Part shown: positions 38,725 to 50,500 of the stretch, in pieces
How positions within the stretch are numbered: the stretch's first letter is position 1
How the letters are laid out: each line of letters starts with the position of its first letter
DNA from: Opisthocomus hoazin
Lineage: Eukaryota > Chordata > Aves > Opisthocomiformes > Opisthocomidae
Direction of reading: 5' to 3'
DNA length: 64,000 nucleotides
Assembly: GCF_030867145.1 (NCBI RefSeq)
Contig: NC_134422.1
Span: forward strand, 1,828,001 to 1,892,000
Translations under genes and position numbers: made by a program
The notes under the pieces: generated by a model
Databases searched by the model: none
What the model was told of the DNA's origin: nothing
Seen by the model: only the letters and a program-made list of their open reading frames with translations

Positions 38725-39659
38725 TTTTTAAGGGCAGTGACTTCAGGCTTCTTTGCAGGGTTTTGTTTTGGGGTGTTCCCCCTCTCGTCCCTGGTTCGCC
38801 GGCTCCTCGGTCGCTGGCGGGGCAGACGGTGTCACCCAGCCCTGCTCGTGCTCGGTGACTCTGTCCCTCTGGCCCGGCCAGCACGGCACCGCGCTGAGCT
38901 CGAACTCTCCATTTCTGCCTCGGCAGTGAGAGGGTTTGTAGCACGCGTGGTTGTTTTCACGCGTCGCTGCTGGCTGTCGCGCCGTTCGACCGCGGCTGTG
39001 TTCAATTTGCTCGGTTTCGTGCCGCTCCCGCTCCCGGCCGGGGGGGTTCGTGCCAATCCCCCACCCCGCAGCGCCTGCTCCCACCCCGCGCTCCCTTATC
39101 CTGGTTCTGTTGAACCCTTCCGAACATTAAACCTGATTTTTGGCTGATGCATGACGTTGTTCTCTTTAACTTTAGGACTCAAATGGTTGGGGTTTTGTGT
39201 ATTTATGGCAAACTACTCCTCGCCGTGGATTTTCACCTCTGCCTCTCGCCCAGCAGCGCGCTGCTCCTCCCCGACGCCAGCGTTGGGGTGCCGAGCACCG
39301 GGGGGGTTCTTTGGGTGTCTGCTGGTGGCAGTCATCAGGTGGGGCCCAGCGGGACCCGGCTGCAGCGGTGGCCGCGGCCCAGGACGGCTGCCGGGGGGTG
39401 AGGGGGCCTCGTGTCCTCTTCCATCCCTTCCCTGTCCCCAACAGCCCCGGAGTCCCACTGCGGTGGGGAAAGGGACAGAACCAGACACCCCAAGCCCCGG
39501 GTGCCGTTACAGCAGCTGAGTGCTGGGGGGGTACGAAGGCAAACAGCAGGTTTAAAAAAAAAACCCAGAAACACCCCCCCCACCCCAATCCAGCACTGCC
39601 CCTTTGGGGGCAAAACCATAAAACTCACGACAAAAAAAAACCCCCTCTGGCTTACTGCG
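38725..39659. other. GC-rich intergenic sequence
   Basis: No coding exon, RNA gene or further repeat is recognised between the CR1 copy and the FMNL2 poly(A) site. An ATTAAA at 39125 on the + strand and several C-runs are the only notable words. Confidence 0.5.
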
Positions 39660-39674
39660 TAGTAGTGTAAATAG

Positions 39675-39680
39675 TTTATT
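39675..39680 (-). terminator. FMNL2: FMNL2 distal poly(A) signal
   Basis: AATAAA on the minus strand (GCAAATAAACTATTTACAC), the only clear signal downstream of the 41.5-kb terminal exon. Cleavage is expected near 39655-39665. Confidence 0.65.
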
Positions 39681-40198
39681 TGCTCTTATGCCAGGAACAG
39701 ACCAGGAGAGTAACATGAACTGCTTTTATAAAACACTTCTAACATCGCTAAGCAGCAGGTCTATTACTAGAAAAATATTAAAGAGAACACGCCAGCGCTG
39801 CCTTCCAGCTGTATGGTATTTTTTTGTCTTCAGTTCAAAAAAATACCTTGGAGCTGAGCAGTGCACGAGCTGGCGCTCTGAACCATTGGCCGAAGGATTT
39901 ATGAAATTAATTGCCCCGTTTTCTTGCGCCGATTGAGCTGCTCTCCCGTCGCCGCGGCGTGACGGCGGCGGACCGGCGTGTTCTCTCTAGCAGGTCGGGT
40001 ACGCGGTGCCGTAAATGCAAGGAGGTGGAGGGTTTTAAAGTCAACGTCCTGTCAATAGGTAAGCAGAGGTCGATGTGGTAGCTGGGAGCCCCAAACTGTC
40101 CATTTAGTTAAATATAAAAACAAAAACTATAAGTTAAAATAACATTCAGATTGTATAGCACAGGCCGATGCTTTTTTTTTTTTTTCCTTTTTAAACAA

Positions 40199-40206
40199 TA
40201 TTTACA
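40199..40206 (-). promoter_or_regulatory. Pumilio-type element in FMNL2 3' UTR
   Basis: TGTAAATA in the FMNL2 sense strand fits the UGUANAUA consensus bound by PUF proteins. Only the motif supports it. Confidence 0.35.
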
Positions 40207-41485
40207 ATATTACCCAGCGGCTAAAGTGGGAATAAAAGAGAAGTGTAAAAACCATAAAAAACTGCACCGATTTTGTAGCAAAATATCTGTACATTTAAAA
40301 ACAGATTATCTTATACCTACACAGTATCCACGGGGAAACAAAAAAGGGGGGGGGGGACCTTCACCAGTGGTTCACGTAAGCACAACATAAAAGGAAAAGA
40401 AATTCAGTGGTTAAATACTATACAAGAAATTTTACAATTAACAGAGCGATGCGGTGAGACCAGGCAAGGTAAAGCCGTCAGCTACACGGATCTCGTTTCT
40501 CTTCGGTCCAGTTCCTCGCCGCAGAGACGCTCGCGGCCGCGGCCGGCCCGCCGTCACCTCCCTCCTGCCGCCGGCACGGACGCGCAGCGCGGGTGCGTGG
40601 TGCTGCCGGCGTAACGCCCGTGTCCCCGGGTCGGCTTTCGGAAGGCAAAGCGGCGTCTGCGACCCGTGGGGGGCTTTCGGCCGGGAGCTGGGGGGGCCCT
40701 GGCCGCGAAGCCGAGCCGGATTGTCCGCGGAAGCTGGGGCTGGAGCGGGGCACGGGTCCCCCAGCGCAGGGCACGGGATGGGTCTCTGCACCAGCAGCTG
40801 AGCTGCACCGGTCCTCCGAAGCCTAATACTGATTACTGAGATGTTAATAGCTTAGTGCTAATTAATAAATACACTGTTACTCGAAAGCTGCCTCTAGGTG
40901 AGGAGCACGGCGCGCGCCTTCGCCACCCTCCGCGCCCGTCCCCAGCAGCCCCGCGCCGCCAGCCGGGAAAAGGGACGCCTCTGCTGGGAATTATTTCCAC
41001 GTTACATACAGAAAGCCCTTAAATGTCTTCCTTTTTGGAAAAAAAAAAAACCCCATCAGCAGCCACCAAGTGCAGCTGCGTACGCCCTGGGCGGGCAGCA
41101 CAGGAACCGGCCACAGCCCGGCAGCTCCACGGAGACCACTCACTAAACCTTGGTAGAAACCAAACCGAACACCCAAAACAAAGCAACGCGGATTTTACAT
41201 TTTGGTTAAAAACACTGAACAACGTCTTGGTGTGAAAAGCTACCCAATCAAGTCCTATTGCTTTGAGTCACCGGAGCAGGTTCTGCGGCTGTAGGCACTT
41301 GGGAGCTACGGCGGCGCGGCGAGCCCATCGCTGACGTCCCTGCGCGTGTCCCAGGTCTTCGGGCCCTTCCGAGGGCGAACGCTAAGAGTTCCAAGGGCAG
41401 AGCGCAGGGTTCACGCGGACAAGGCATGGTTCAAGCAAACCCCCCCCCTCCCCCTCCCCGTTCTCGACACGCGCAGGGCTCCGGC

Positions 41486-41595
41486 TCACATGGCGATTTC
41501 GGCGCCGTTGGCCGAGCGCAAGTTCTGGTCGTCGAAGCGCCGCCGGACGCTCCTCCTCACCGCGTCGGCCCGGCGGTACGGCTGGTTTCGAAGAT
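41486..41595 (-). CDS. FMNL2: FMNL2 alternative terminal exon T3
   Basis: Acceptor CGCAG|AT, 36 codons with the split Asp, stop TGA at 41486. Tail [20 protein letters not shown] then [16 protein letters not shown], matching a human FMNL2 isoform. Strongly basic just after the DAD core. Confidence 0.95.
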
Positions 41596-44500
41596 CTGCG
41601 GAGAGGAAAAGCGGCGTTGGTCACCGGGCACGGCTCGCCCGCGCGCGCGCACCCACGCACCCACGCACGCACAGGGGGGGGGGGGGGTCCTGCTGGAAGC
41701 CAATCAAAGCAGCTTGTGTAGGCGCGGGAGAGGGGTCTGCAGCCCGGCCAGAGCAGAAGGGAGCAAACCCGGCCCAGCCCCTGCGCTACGCGCCCAAGCA
41801 GCCGGGAATACTGGTGACACGCGCCGGGGGGCTGCGGGGAGCGACGCCGCCACGTCCGCGTCTCCCCGCTGCGGGCTGCCAAGAAGGCTAAGGGGATCCT
41901 GGGGTGCATGAGGAGGAGTGTGGGCAGCAGGACGAGGGAGGTTCTCCTTCCCTTCTGCTCTGCCCTGGGGAGGCCTCATCTGGAGTCCTGTGTCCAGTGC
42001 TGGGCTCCCCAGTTCAAGAAAGATGAGGAGCTACTGGAGAGAGCCCAGCGCAGGGCTGCGAGGATGAGGAGGGGACTGGAGCATCTCTCCTACGAGGAGA
42101 GGCTGAGGGAGCTGGGCTTGTTCAGCCTGGAGAAGAGAAGGCTGAGAGGGGACCTTAGAAATGCCTCTAAATATCTGCAGGGTGGGGGTCAGGAGGACGG
42201 GGCCAGACTCTTTCCAGTGGTGCCCAGCGACAGGACAAGGGGCAATGGGCACAAACTGAGGCAGAGGAAGCTCCAGCTGAACATGAGGAAGAACTTCTTC
42301 CCTCTGAGGGTGACGGAGCCCTGGCCCAGGCTGCCCAGGGAGGCTGTGGAGTCTCCTTCTCTGGAGATATTCCAGCCCCGCCTGGCCGCGGTGCTGTGCA
42401 GCCTGCTGTGGGTGACCCTGCTTGGGCAGGGGGCTGGGCTGGGGGACCCCCAGAGGGCCCTGCCAACCCCTCCATGCTGGGATTCTGTGGGAGCCGGCCT
42501 GTCCACCGCACCCAGTCCCTCGCACGGGCTCTCCAACACCCACGGGAGCCGGAGGAGCAGGCTGCGGCAGGACGCAGCGCGCGGGAGGTGCGTGGCCCAG
42601 GGCACGACGGTGCCAGCGTTGGGCAACGCGAGGGTGGGTCTGCGCTCCCTGCGTGCCCGGTGACCTAAACGAGGGGGCCCTGAGCTAACGCAGCCGCTAC
42701 GCTGCAACCGGCTGGCGAAGCTCCGGCTGCCGTCCTGCCCCCCGGCCACCCGCTCGCCCCGCTGCAGGGATGCTTCGTCACCTCCCTCCTCCTCCTCGCT
42801 GGCCCGATCCGCCCTGCTGCTGCTGGGGAGGTGAGCAAAGAGGTGGGAAACACTGAGCATGCCATGGGTCGGACAGGGGGGATGGATGTGTTGATGGAAG
42901 CGGGCGTTACGCGTGCTGTTAGGCGTGTTACACGTGCGGTTACGTGTGCGGCCGCGACACGGCGAGCACACTCGGTACCCCTGCAGCCTGACCCCAGCTA
43001 CAGCATCGCTTGGAAAGCAAATCTGCGCTGGACGGGGCAAACCCTCCTCCTGATGTCCCTGCTGACGTCTGTCCTGGTTGAAAGCCAGCTCCCAGCTTCT
43101 TGGCTCTCGGCGTGCCCGGGGCTGCAGAACACCCAGGGACCTGCCTCGGGCCACGGCTGCCTAGCTGGGGCGAAACTCGGAGGAGAAAGGGCCACAACGG
43201 AGAGAGGGCGTGAAGCCGGTCACCAGCCCAGGGGCCGTGGATCCCCTGCACCGCGGAGGGTGAGGAGCAGGGGTCTCGGTCTGCCCTGGCCGTTGGGCTC
43301 TCACCAGTATTACGCTCAGCCGCAGCTACAACAGGCTGTCTGGCATAGAGAGAGAGGAGGAAGCTAAGTAAAAAGTGATGCTTGCCAGCTCTGTGTATCC
43401 TCCACCACCGGTGTGCTAGAAGAAATCCTTACCCTCGAGTGAACATTTGGAAATTTAGTGATATTATTCTTCTTTAGGGCTAAACAGAAAAAGAAACAAA
43501 ACAAAACAAAACACAAAATGATGGTTAAGTAATAAATGGGATGGAGAATGAAGAGCAAGTCGACTGAGCGTTCCGAACTCCCAGGCACGTTAGCCGACAG
43601 AGCAAGAGGGGTCAGGCCAAGGCTGCGAGAGGAGGTTAGGCACGGAGAGGAAAGGACGGGAGGGCCTCTCGCTAACCAAACTCCAAGCTGCTTTGAAGAT
43701 TGGCTCCAGGAAGGTACCACAGAAATTAACTCAGAAGAGCAACCAACCACCGAGCTGATTACGGTTAGCAGTTTTATTAGAAGCATTCACAAAAACACAC
43801 ATCACGGAGGGCAGCACTGTTGTCTTCCACAGCGGCCGAGTCCTCCGCTGAAGACGACAGTGCCAGCAGCCATGCCGGGTTAAGCGCACCCTCCTCACGC
43901 CACGCGACGGCAACGGCTCAGTTCCACGCCAAGCTTTTCCTCGTCGCCACTTCTGAGCGCTTCCCCCTGCTCCCCCTGGGCCACGGCACCGCCGCCGTCC
44001 CCGAGCCCAGCCCCAGCGCTGCCCGCGGGCACCGGCACCGGCTGGCACCCGGCGCTCAGCCCCGCTGCCCTCGACAGAGCCGGCGTGGAACTGAGCGGAG
44101 TTGAAGATGGATGCGACCGAGCGAGCAGAGGAAGCTGCGCGTGCGTCTCGCATGCAGGGAAACATGCAGGGGCTGGTTAGCAAGCCTAGAATGAAACACT
44201 CCTGGCAGAGGACGTACGTTACTACAGGCAGCCCTGCCCACCCCAGGAAAGCCCCGCTGCCTCCATGCAGCCCGCAACTTTGCTTCATCTTCACATGTGG
44301 ACATGGCATAGAAAAGCCAAGTGAACCGTCACGTCTCGCTGCGTTTGGTCTCCCAAGTCTCGGGCGCCGCAGGCGACCCGCGCCCCGTCCGCCGTGACTC
44401 CGCCACTCGCTGTTCTATGGCAGCCGGCAGCGGGGCCAGAGATGCTTTCGGGCACCGGGATGGCCGAAAGCATCGAGCGCAAGGTCGATGGGATGGAACG

Positions 44501-47500
44501 AGACGTTGCCGAAAGACGAGAGCATGCAACAGAGGTGACACAAACACAACTTCAGGCGGACGCCGGACGTTACTACACACTCAACGTTCACACGAGCCTG
44601 GCTGAGATCCGGACAAACGGGGAAGTGCCAAAAAAAAAAAACCTCTACAGCGACCTTTCTGTTTTCTAAGAGCATCAGATGTGAAAGGGGAATAGTTTAG
44701 TAATGGAATTCCTCAGTGAGAACAGGTTCGCAGAAGAACCGAGAGCCCCGCTTGGCGGTTCGGGCGGTAAAGGGCACAGTCTTCAGCACTGCATGGGAAC
44801 AACAGCCAGACAGACAAACAGAGCCGTCAGACGCGCGGCCATCGCATTAGTACGCGGTTAGCGCCGGGGGACGGACGCCTGGGGACCGGGCCCTGGGATC
44901 GCTTCGTCACCCTTTGGCCACGAGGCCGCTGCCGGCCCCGGCGCGAGCGTTTCTCCCGTCCCGTTGCTTTCCGCAGGCTGGAGACACCGCAGCGCTCTGC
45001 CCCTTTTCTCAGGCGCCGTCCGCTTTGGAACGACGCTTTCAGCCGTTTCCACCCCGCTGGCAGAGATCTCGCGGGCCGCGTTCGAGCGGCCCCGGTCCCA
45101 CCCGGCCTGACCTTTCTCATCCCACGGCTTAAGGCCCGCAGAGACACCCCCGCCACGGGAAACACCAGGCACAAGACCACGGGACAGGTCCCAGCGGAGT
45201 CTCCCTGCACCGGGCTGCCCTTGGCGTGCGGATGGCCTTCTGCCCCACCACCGATTTCTGCCGCAGAGCAGGAGAACCGCTTTACCAGTCCCACAAGCTC
45301 CCAGGAGTCTGAAGGAGTTGCAGAAGCAGCAAGAGATTAGATATTACAGCGACTCTGCCCTTTATTTAAAGAATGCTATCTTAGGAAGCTATTAATCAAG
45401 GTTAAAGGGAGTTGTGAAAGCTTCGAGCATTTCAGCCCTGTCATCCAGCTGGGCAAAAATTCCCTGGCTTTGCTTAGTGGGTGGCAAAACAGCTCTCCTC
45501 CCCTCCTGCAGAAAAAAACCCATGAGAAAAAACGTTCGGGAGCAGCAGCCAAGGAAATTCTGCCCAAAGACCTTTTCTGGAGCTCCTGTGCGATGGAAAC
45601 CAAGCACTGCAAAGCTATCGGAGCGTCAAAATCGCGTTCCCTCCTCACCGCGGGCGAGGAACGCGCAGTGAAGTCACCGCGCTGCGATCAGAGCAGCCGT
45701 GTAGACCGACAACGATCTGACTCCTGCCCAAAACGCCCTTTCCAAGGCAGCTCATTTCATCAGCACCGAAGCCCTGGCCGCATCCGGCTACGACAGCGGG
45801 TTCTGCGCCTCTGCCCCCAGCCCTGGGCTGCCCACCAGTCCGAGCAGCAGGGAAACCAGCGGCGTTGGGGGTCGTAAATCATCCAGGCCCCACTAAACGA
45901 TGCGCCCTAACTGCGTGATAATGTGCTGCCATCACTGCTGGTACATCTTAATGACAGTGTAGGCTCTTAATAATGCAAAACCTCCGTCGCTCGTTCCATT
46001 TATGGGGAAAAAAATGGTTTCTGGGAAGGCTCTGCATGGCACGCGCAGCCCCACCGGCGCGTCTGCCGGGATCCGGTGCCACCTACGCGAACGGCCGGAG
46101 ACCGAGCGCGTCCCCACACGCTGGAGAGGAGCGAAGGGACCATGCGAGCGCCCAAGACGACACGTAAAGGCACGCTACTGGGCTCTGTTACGTGCCCTGC
46201 GCAGAGGTTCCTACGCTGGGTTCACCTCGTGCAAAGCCCTGGGCTGTGCTTGCGTAACGCTTTGTTAAGAACGACACAAAGCACTTACAACAGCTAGTAG
46301 GCAGCTACACGTTCTTATTTGTTGTGCATGAGCCTCGGATCAGGGAACCGCAGGCGTTTACCTGTGATAATGTCCTCGATAGCACCGTCCTTCCCTTCGT
46401 AGACGTGCCTGTTGTCCTTGACCTGCCGCCGCCGCAGCTCTGCGATCAGCTCTTGCTGCTGCCGCTTTGTTTTGTGTGAGGGAGACTGAAAGCAAGGGAG
46501 AGAGGACGGGTAAGCGCCGACCCCCAGCTCCCCCCGCACGGGAAGCACAGAATCACAGAATCCCAGCATGGTGGGGGTTGGCAGGGACCTCTGGGGGTCA
46601 CCCAGCCCAACCCCCTGCCCAAGCAGGGTCACCCAGAGCAGGCTGCACAGCACCGCGGCCAGGCGGGGCTGGAATATCTCCAGAGAAGGAGACTCCACAG
46701 CCTCCCTGGGCAGCCTGGGCCAGGGCTCCGTCGCCCTCAGAGGGAAGAAGTTCTTCCTCGGGTTCAGCTGGAGCTTCCTCTGCTCCAATTTGTGCCCGTT
46801 GCCCCTTGTCCTGTCGCTGGGCACCACTGGAAAGAGTCTGGCCCCGTCCTCCTGACCCCCACCCTGCAGATATTTAGAGGCATTTCTAAGGTCCCCTCTC
46901 AGCCTTCTCTTCTCCAGGCTGAACAAGCCCAGCTCCCTCAGCCTCTCCTCGTAGCAGAGATGCTCCTGTCCCCTCCTCATCCTCGTAGCCCTCCGCTGGA
47001 CTCTCTCCAGTAGCTCCTCATCTTTCTTGAACTGGGGAGCCCAGCACTGGACACAGCACTGCAGATGGGGCCTCCTCAGGGCAGTGTAGAGGGGAAGGAG
47101 AACCTCCCTCGCCCTGCTGCCCACACTCCTCCTCATGCACCCCAGGATCCCATTGGCCTTCTTGGCACCCAGGGCACGCTGCTGGCTCATGGTCACCCTG
47201 AGCACTCCCAGTCCCTCTCCGCAGAGCTGCGAGGCACCGGCCGAGCCCACCAGCAGCCAGCCGCAAACAGCAGCCGCCGCTTTTCCACCAGACCAGGAGA
47301 ACACCAGCGTGGGGGCAGCTGGCGTCCCATGGAGGGGACGAGCAGAGTCACCAGCTAACCCAGCTGCCACGCCGCTTCTCCTTCTCACGTTCGTACCCAG
47401 CTTCCACACCTTCTCATCACTCGGAGCCGGAGCTCCAAGCGCTTCCCTCTGAGCAGCATCAGGGCAACATGGAGACCCGGCTTTCCCTCCCGGGGAAGAG

Positions 47501-50500
47501 CTCGGCTGGGATGAAGGAGCCCAGCAGCCGCGGGAAGCAGCCCCAGCTGACAAAGCAGGGGTTTTAGAGCTGTGGAAAGGTCCTCCAGCAAGCCCGGAGT
47601 GTCACCTCAGGAGGAAACCAGGTCAGGAGAACGGCTGAGCCCCGCCGCCGCGCTCCGCAGGGACGGCTCCGGGGAGGAGGGCTCCTTGTCCCGGCAGGCG
47701 ACGGGAGGGAAGCTCTGCGCTCCGAGCACCCAGGGGGTTGTGACAGACACACGGCCCGAGCAGAACGCAGCGTAGCTAAGGGCACTGTGGACCAGGCGAG
47801 TTCATTCTGGGGCCTTCGACAGCAGCAGAACCACGCACCGTAACCCTTCAGCTCATTTCAGTTCTCTCCACATAAGGAGCAAACTCCCAGAGACCCCACT
47901 TCGTGGAAACTCTCCATTGGGCAACTGAGGTTCTCAGGCAGAGCTGAGGTTCCTCAACTAGCAGGAAAAACACAGGAACGTGATGGCTCCTGCCTGCAAG
48001 ATTTCTTCATCAACCACCTGGATGAAGAATTAGAATGTACCTTCAGCAAGTTTGCTGATGACACCAAACTGGGAGGAGTGGTGGATACACCGGCAGGATC
48101 CTGGGGTGCATCAAGAGGAGTGTGGCCAGCAGGGCGAGGGAGGTTCTCCTCCCCCTCTACACTGCCCTGGTGAGGCCTCATCTGCAGTGCTGTGTCCAGT
48201 GCTGGGCTCCCCAGTGCAAGAAAGATGAGGAGCTACTGGAGAGAGTCCAGCGCAGGGCTACGAGGATGAGGAGGGGACTGGAGCATCTCTCCTACGAGGA
48301 GAGGCTGAGGGAGCTGGGCTTGTTCAGCCTGGAGAAGAGAAGGCTGAGAGGGGACCTTAGAAATGCCTCTAAATATCTGCAGGGTGGGGGTCAGGAGGAC
48401 GGGGCCAGACTCTTTCCAGTGGTGCCCAGCGACAGGACAAGGGGCAACGGGCACAAACTGGAGCAGAGGAAGCTCCAGCTGAACCCGAGGAAGAACTTCT
48501 TCCCTCTGAGGGTGACGGAGCCCTGGCCCAGGCTGCCCAGGGAGGCTGTGGAGTCTCCTTCTCTGGAGATATTCCAGCCCCGCCTGGACACGGTGCTGTG
48601 CAGCCTGCTGTGGGTGACCCTGCTTGGGCAGGGGGTTGGGCTGGGTGACCCACAGAGGGCCCTGCCAACCCCGACCATGCTGGGATTCTGTGAAGATGTC
48701 TCTGTTCCATACCTTTTGGTCCTGCTGCTCCATCAACGCTTCTTGCTCCATGAGTTTTTCCATTAAGGCCTGTTCCTGTTTTTTTCTCAGCTCATTCTCC
48801 TCTTCTGCTTGCTATTTGTCACAAAAAAAAGGCACAGGTTATAGCTTCTAATTGCCACAGGGAACGAAAATATTCCAAATGAGCGATGCTATCACTGGCT
48901 ACCACAGGGCTTCCCAAGGCAGCAATTCAGCTGCCCCTTGTCACAGCCTGAGGACACCAGGCTGGGCGAGACCTTCCTAGGTGGCACACCGTCCCCTCCC
49001 GGTCCCGAAAGATGTGTGTCCAGGGTCACAGTGTGAGCTGCAGCCGCCCAGACACTCCACTTCTGAGGATTCCTCCAGCGTCTCAGACAGCCATGTTGTC
49101 CTTCAGCCCCCCAAAATAATCCCCAAACAAGTGCTGGTGCTGCCCCGGGCTGGCGTGGCCGCGCCGTCGGGGATGGCTCACACGGCGTCAACGCTGCAGG
49201 GAGCCACGAGCTGTTTGGTTGGGTGCCCCAAGCCACGCAGGGACCACATGGGGTTCAGAAGGGGAAGATGCTCCTGTTTACCTTGTAGGCCTTCACAAAC
49301 CGGACAAACACCGGGAAAAAGACCGAGGGGGGGGTCGTCTTGGGGTTCTCCCCAAAGTACTTCACAACATCATCGAAGGCATCCTGCAAAGAGCACAGGT
49401 TTACGGCGTCGCACGTACGGGGACAAACGCACCGCGTCGCCGCTCCTCCTCCTCCCCGCTGCGTGCGCCAAGCCCGTCCCTCGCAGCAACGCGCTGCTCC
49501 TCGCCTGCACCCCCTCACCGAAGAAATACCTGGGCTATTTTGGCATCGTCCTGCAGCTTCTTCAGCTTCCCCTCGTTGTTCTGAATGAACTCCTTCAGCA
49601 TCGTGTTGTGGTCGTGCATGGTGTACTCGCGCTTCGTCAGATCCAGGCCCCTCTGCAGCTCCTTCACGTCCAGGAGGACGTTTTCGAGAGACACTAGGAA
49701 ACAAACGGGAAATGCTGCACTGCTCCTGCTCTGCGAGCACCTGAACCACTCCCCGCCGAGGAGAGCCCCCACAGCCCAGGCACGGCGTGCCGTGAAGTCA
49801 CAGAATCCCAGAATCCCAGCATGGTGGGGGTTGGCAGGGCCCTCTGTGGGTCACCCAGCCCAACCCCCTGCCCAAGCAGGGTCACCCAGAGCAGGCTGCA
49901 CAGGACCTTGTCCAGGCGGGGCTGGAATATCTCCAGAGAAGGAGACTCCACAACCTCCCTGGGCAGCCTGGGCCAGGGCTCCGTCACCCTCAGAGGGAAG
50001 AAGTTCTTCCTCGGGTTCAGCTGGAGCTTCCTCTGCTCCAGTTTGTGCCCGTTGCCCCTTGTCCTGTCGCTGGGCACCACTGGAAAGAGTCTGGCCCCGT
50101 CCTCCTGACCCCCACCCTGCAGATATTTAGAGGCATTTCGAAGGTCCCCTCTCAGCCTTCTCTTCTCCAGGCTGAACAAGCCCAGTTCCCTCAGCCTCTC
50201 CTCGTAGCAGAGATGTTCCAGTCCCCTCCTCATCCTCGTAGCCCTCTGCTGGACTCTCTCCAGTAGCTCCTCATCTTTCTTGAACTGGGGAGCCCAGCAC
50301 TGGACACAGCACTCCAGATGGGGCCTCACCAGGGCAGAGCAGAGGGGAAGGAGAACCTCCCTCGCCCTGCTGCCCACACTCCTCCTCATGCACCCCAAGA
50401 TCCCGTTGCCCTTCTTGGCAGCCAGGGCACGCTGCTGGCTCATGGTCACGGCGTGCATGCCACCACTGCTCACCAGGGACAGGAGGGTCACAGTACCTGC

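Larger units (their letters stand above)
39660..41485 (-). other. FMNL2: FMNL2 3' UTR (distal terminal exon)
   Basis: About 1.8 kb between the stop codon at 41486 and the minus-strand AATAAA at 39675-39680. Read in the sense direction it holds a Pumilio-type element (TGTAAATA) at 40206-40199. The boundary is inferred from the poly(A) word. Confidence 0.6.

Noticed and set aside
46315-47553. 412-codon minus-strand ORF as one protein
   Set aside because: It joins the FMNL2 DAD exon to antisense-free CR1 ORF2 sequence through an intron. The acceptor at 46486 separates them.
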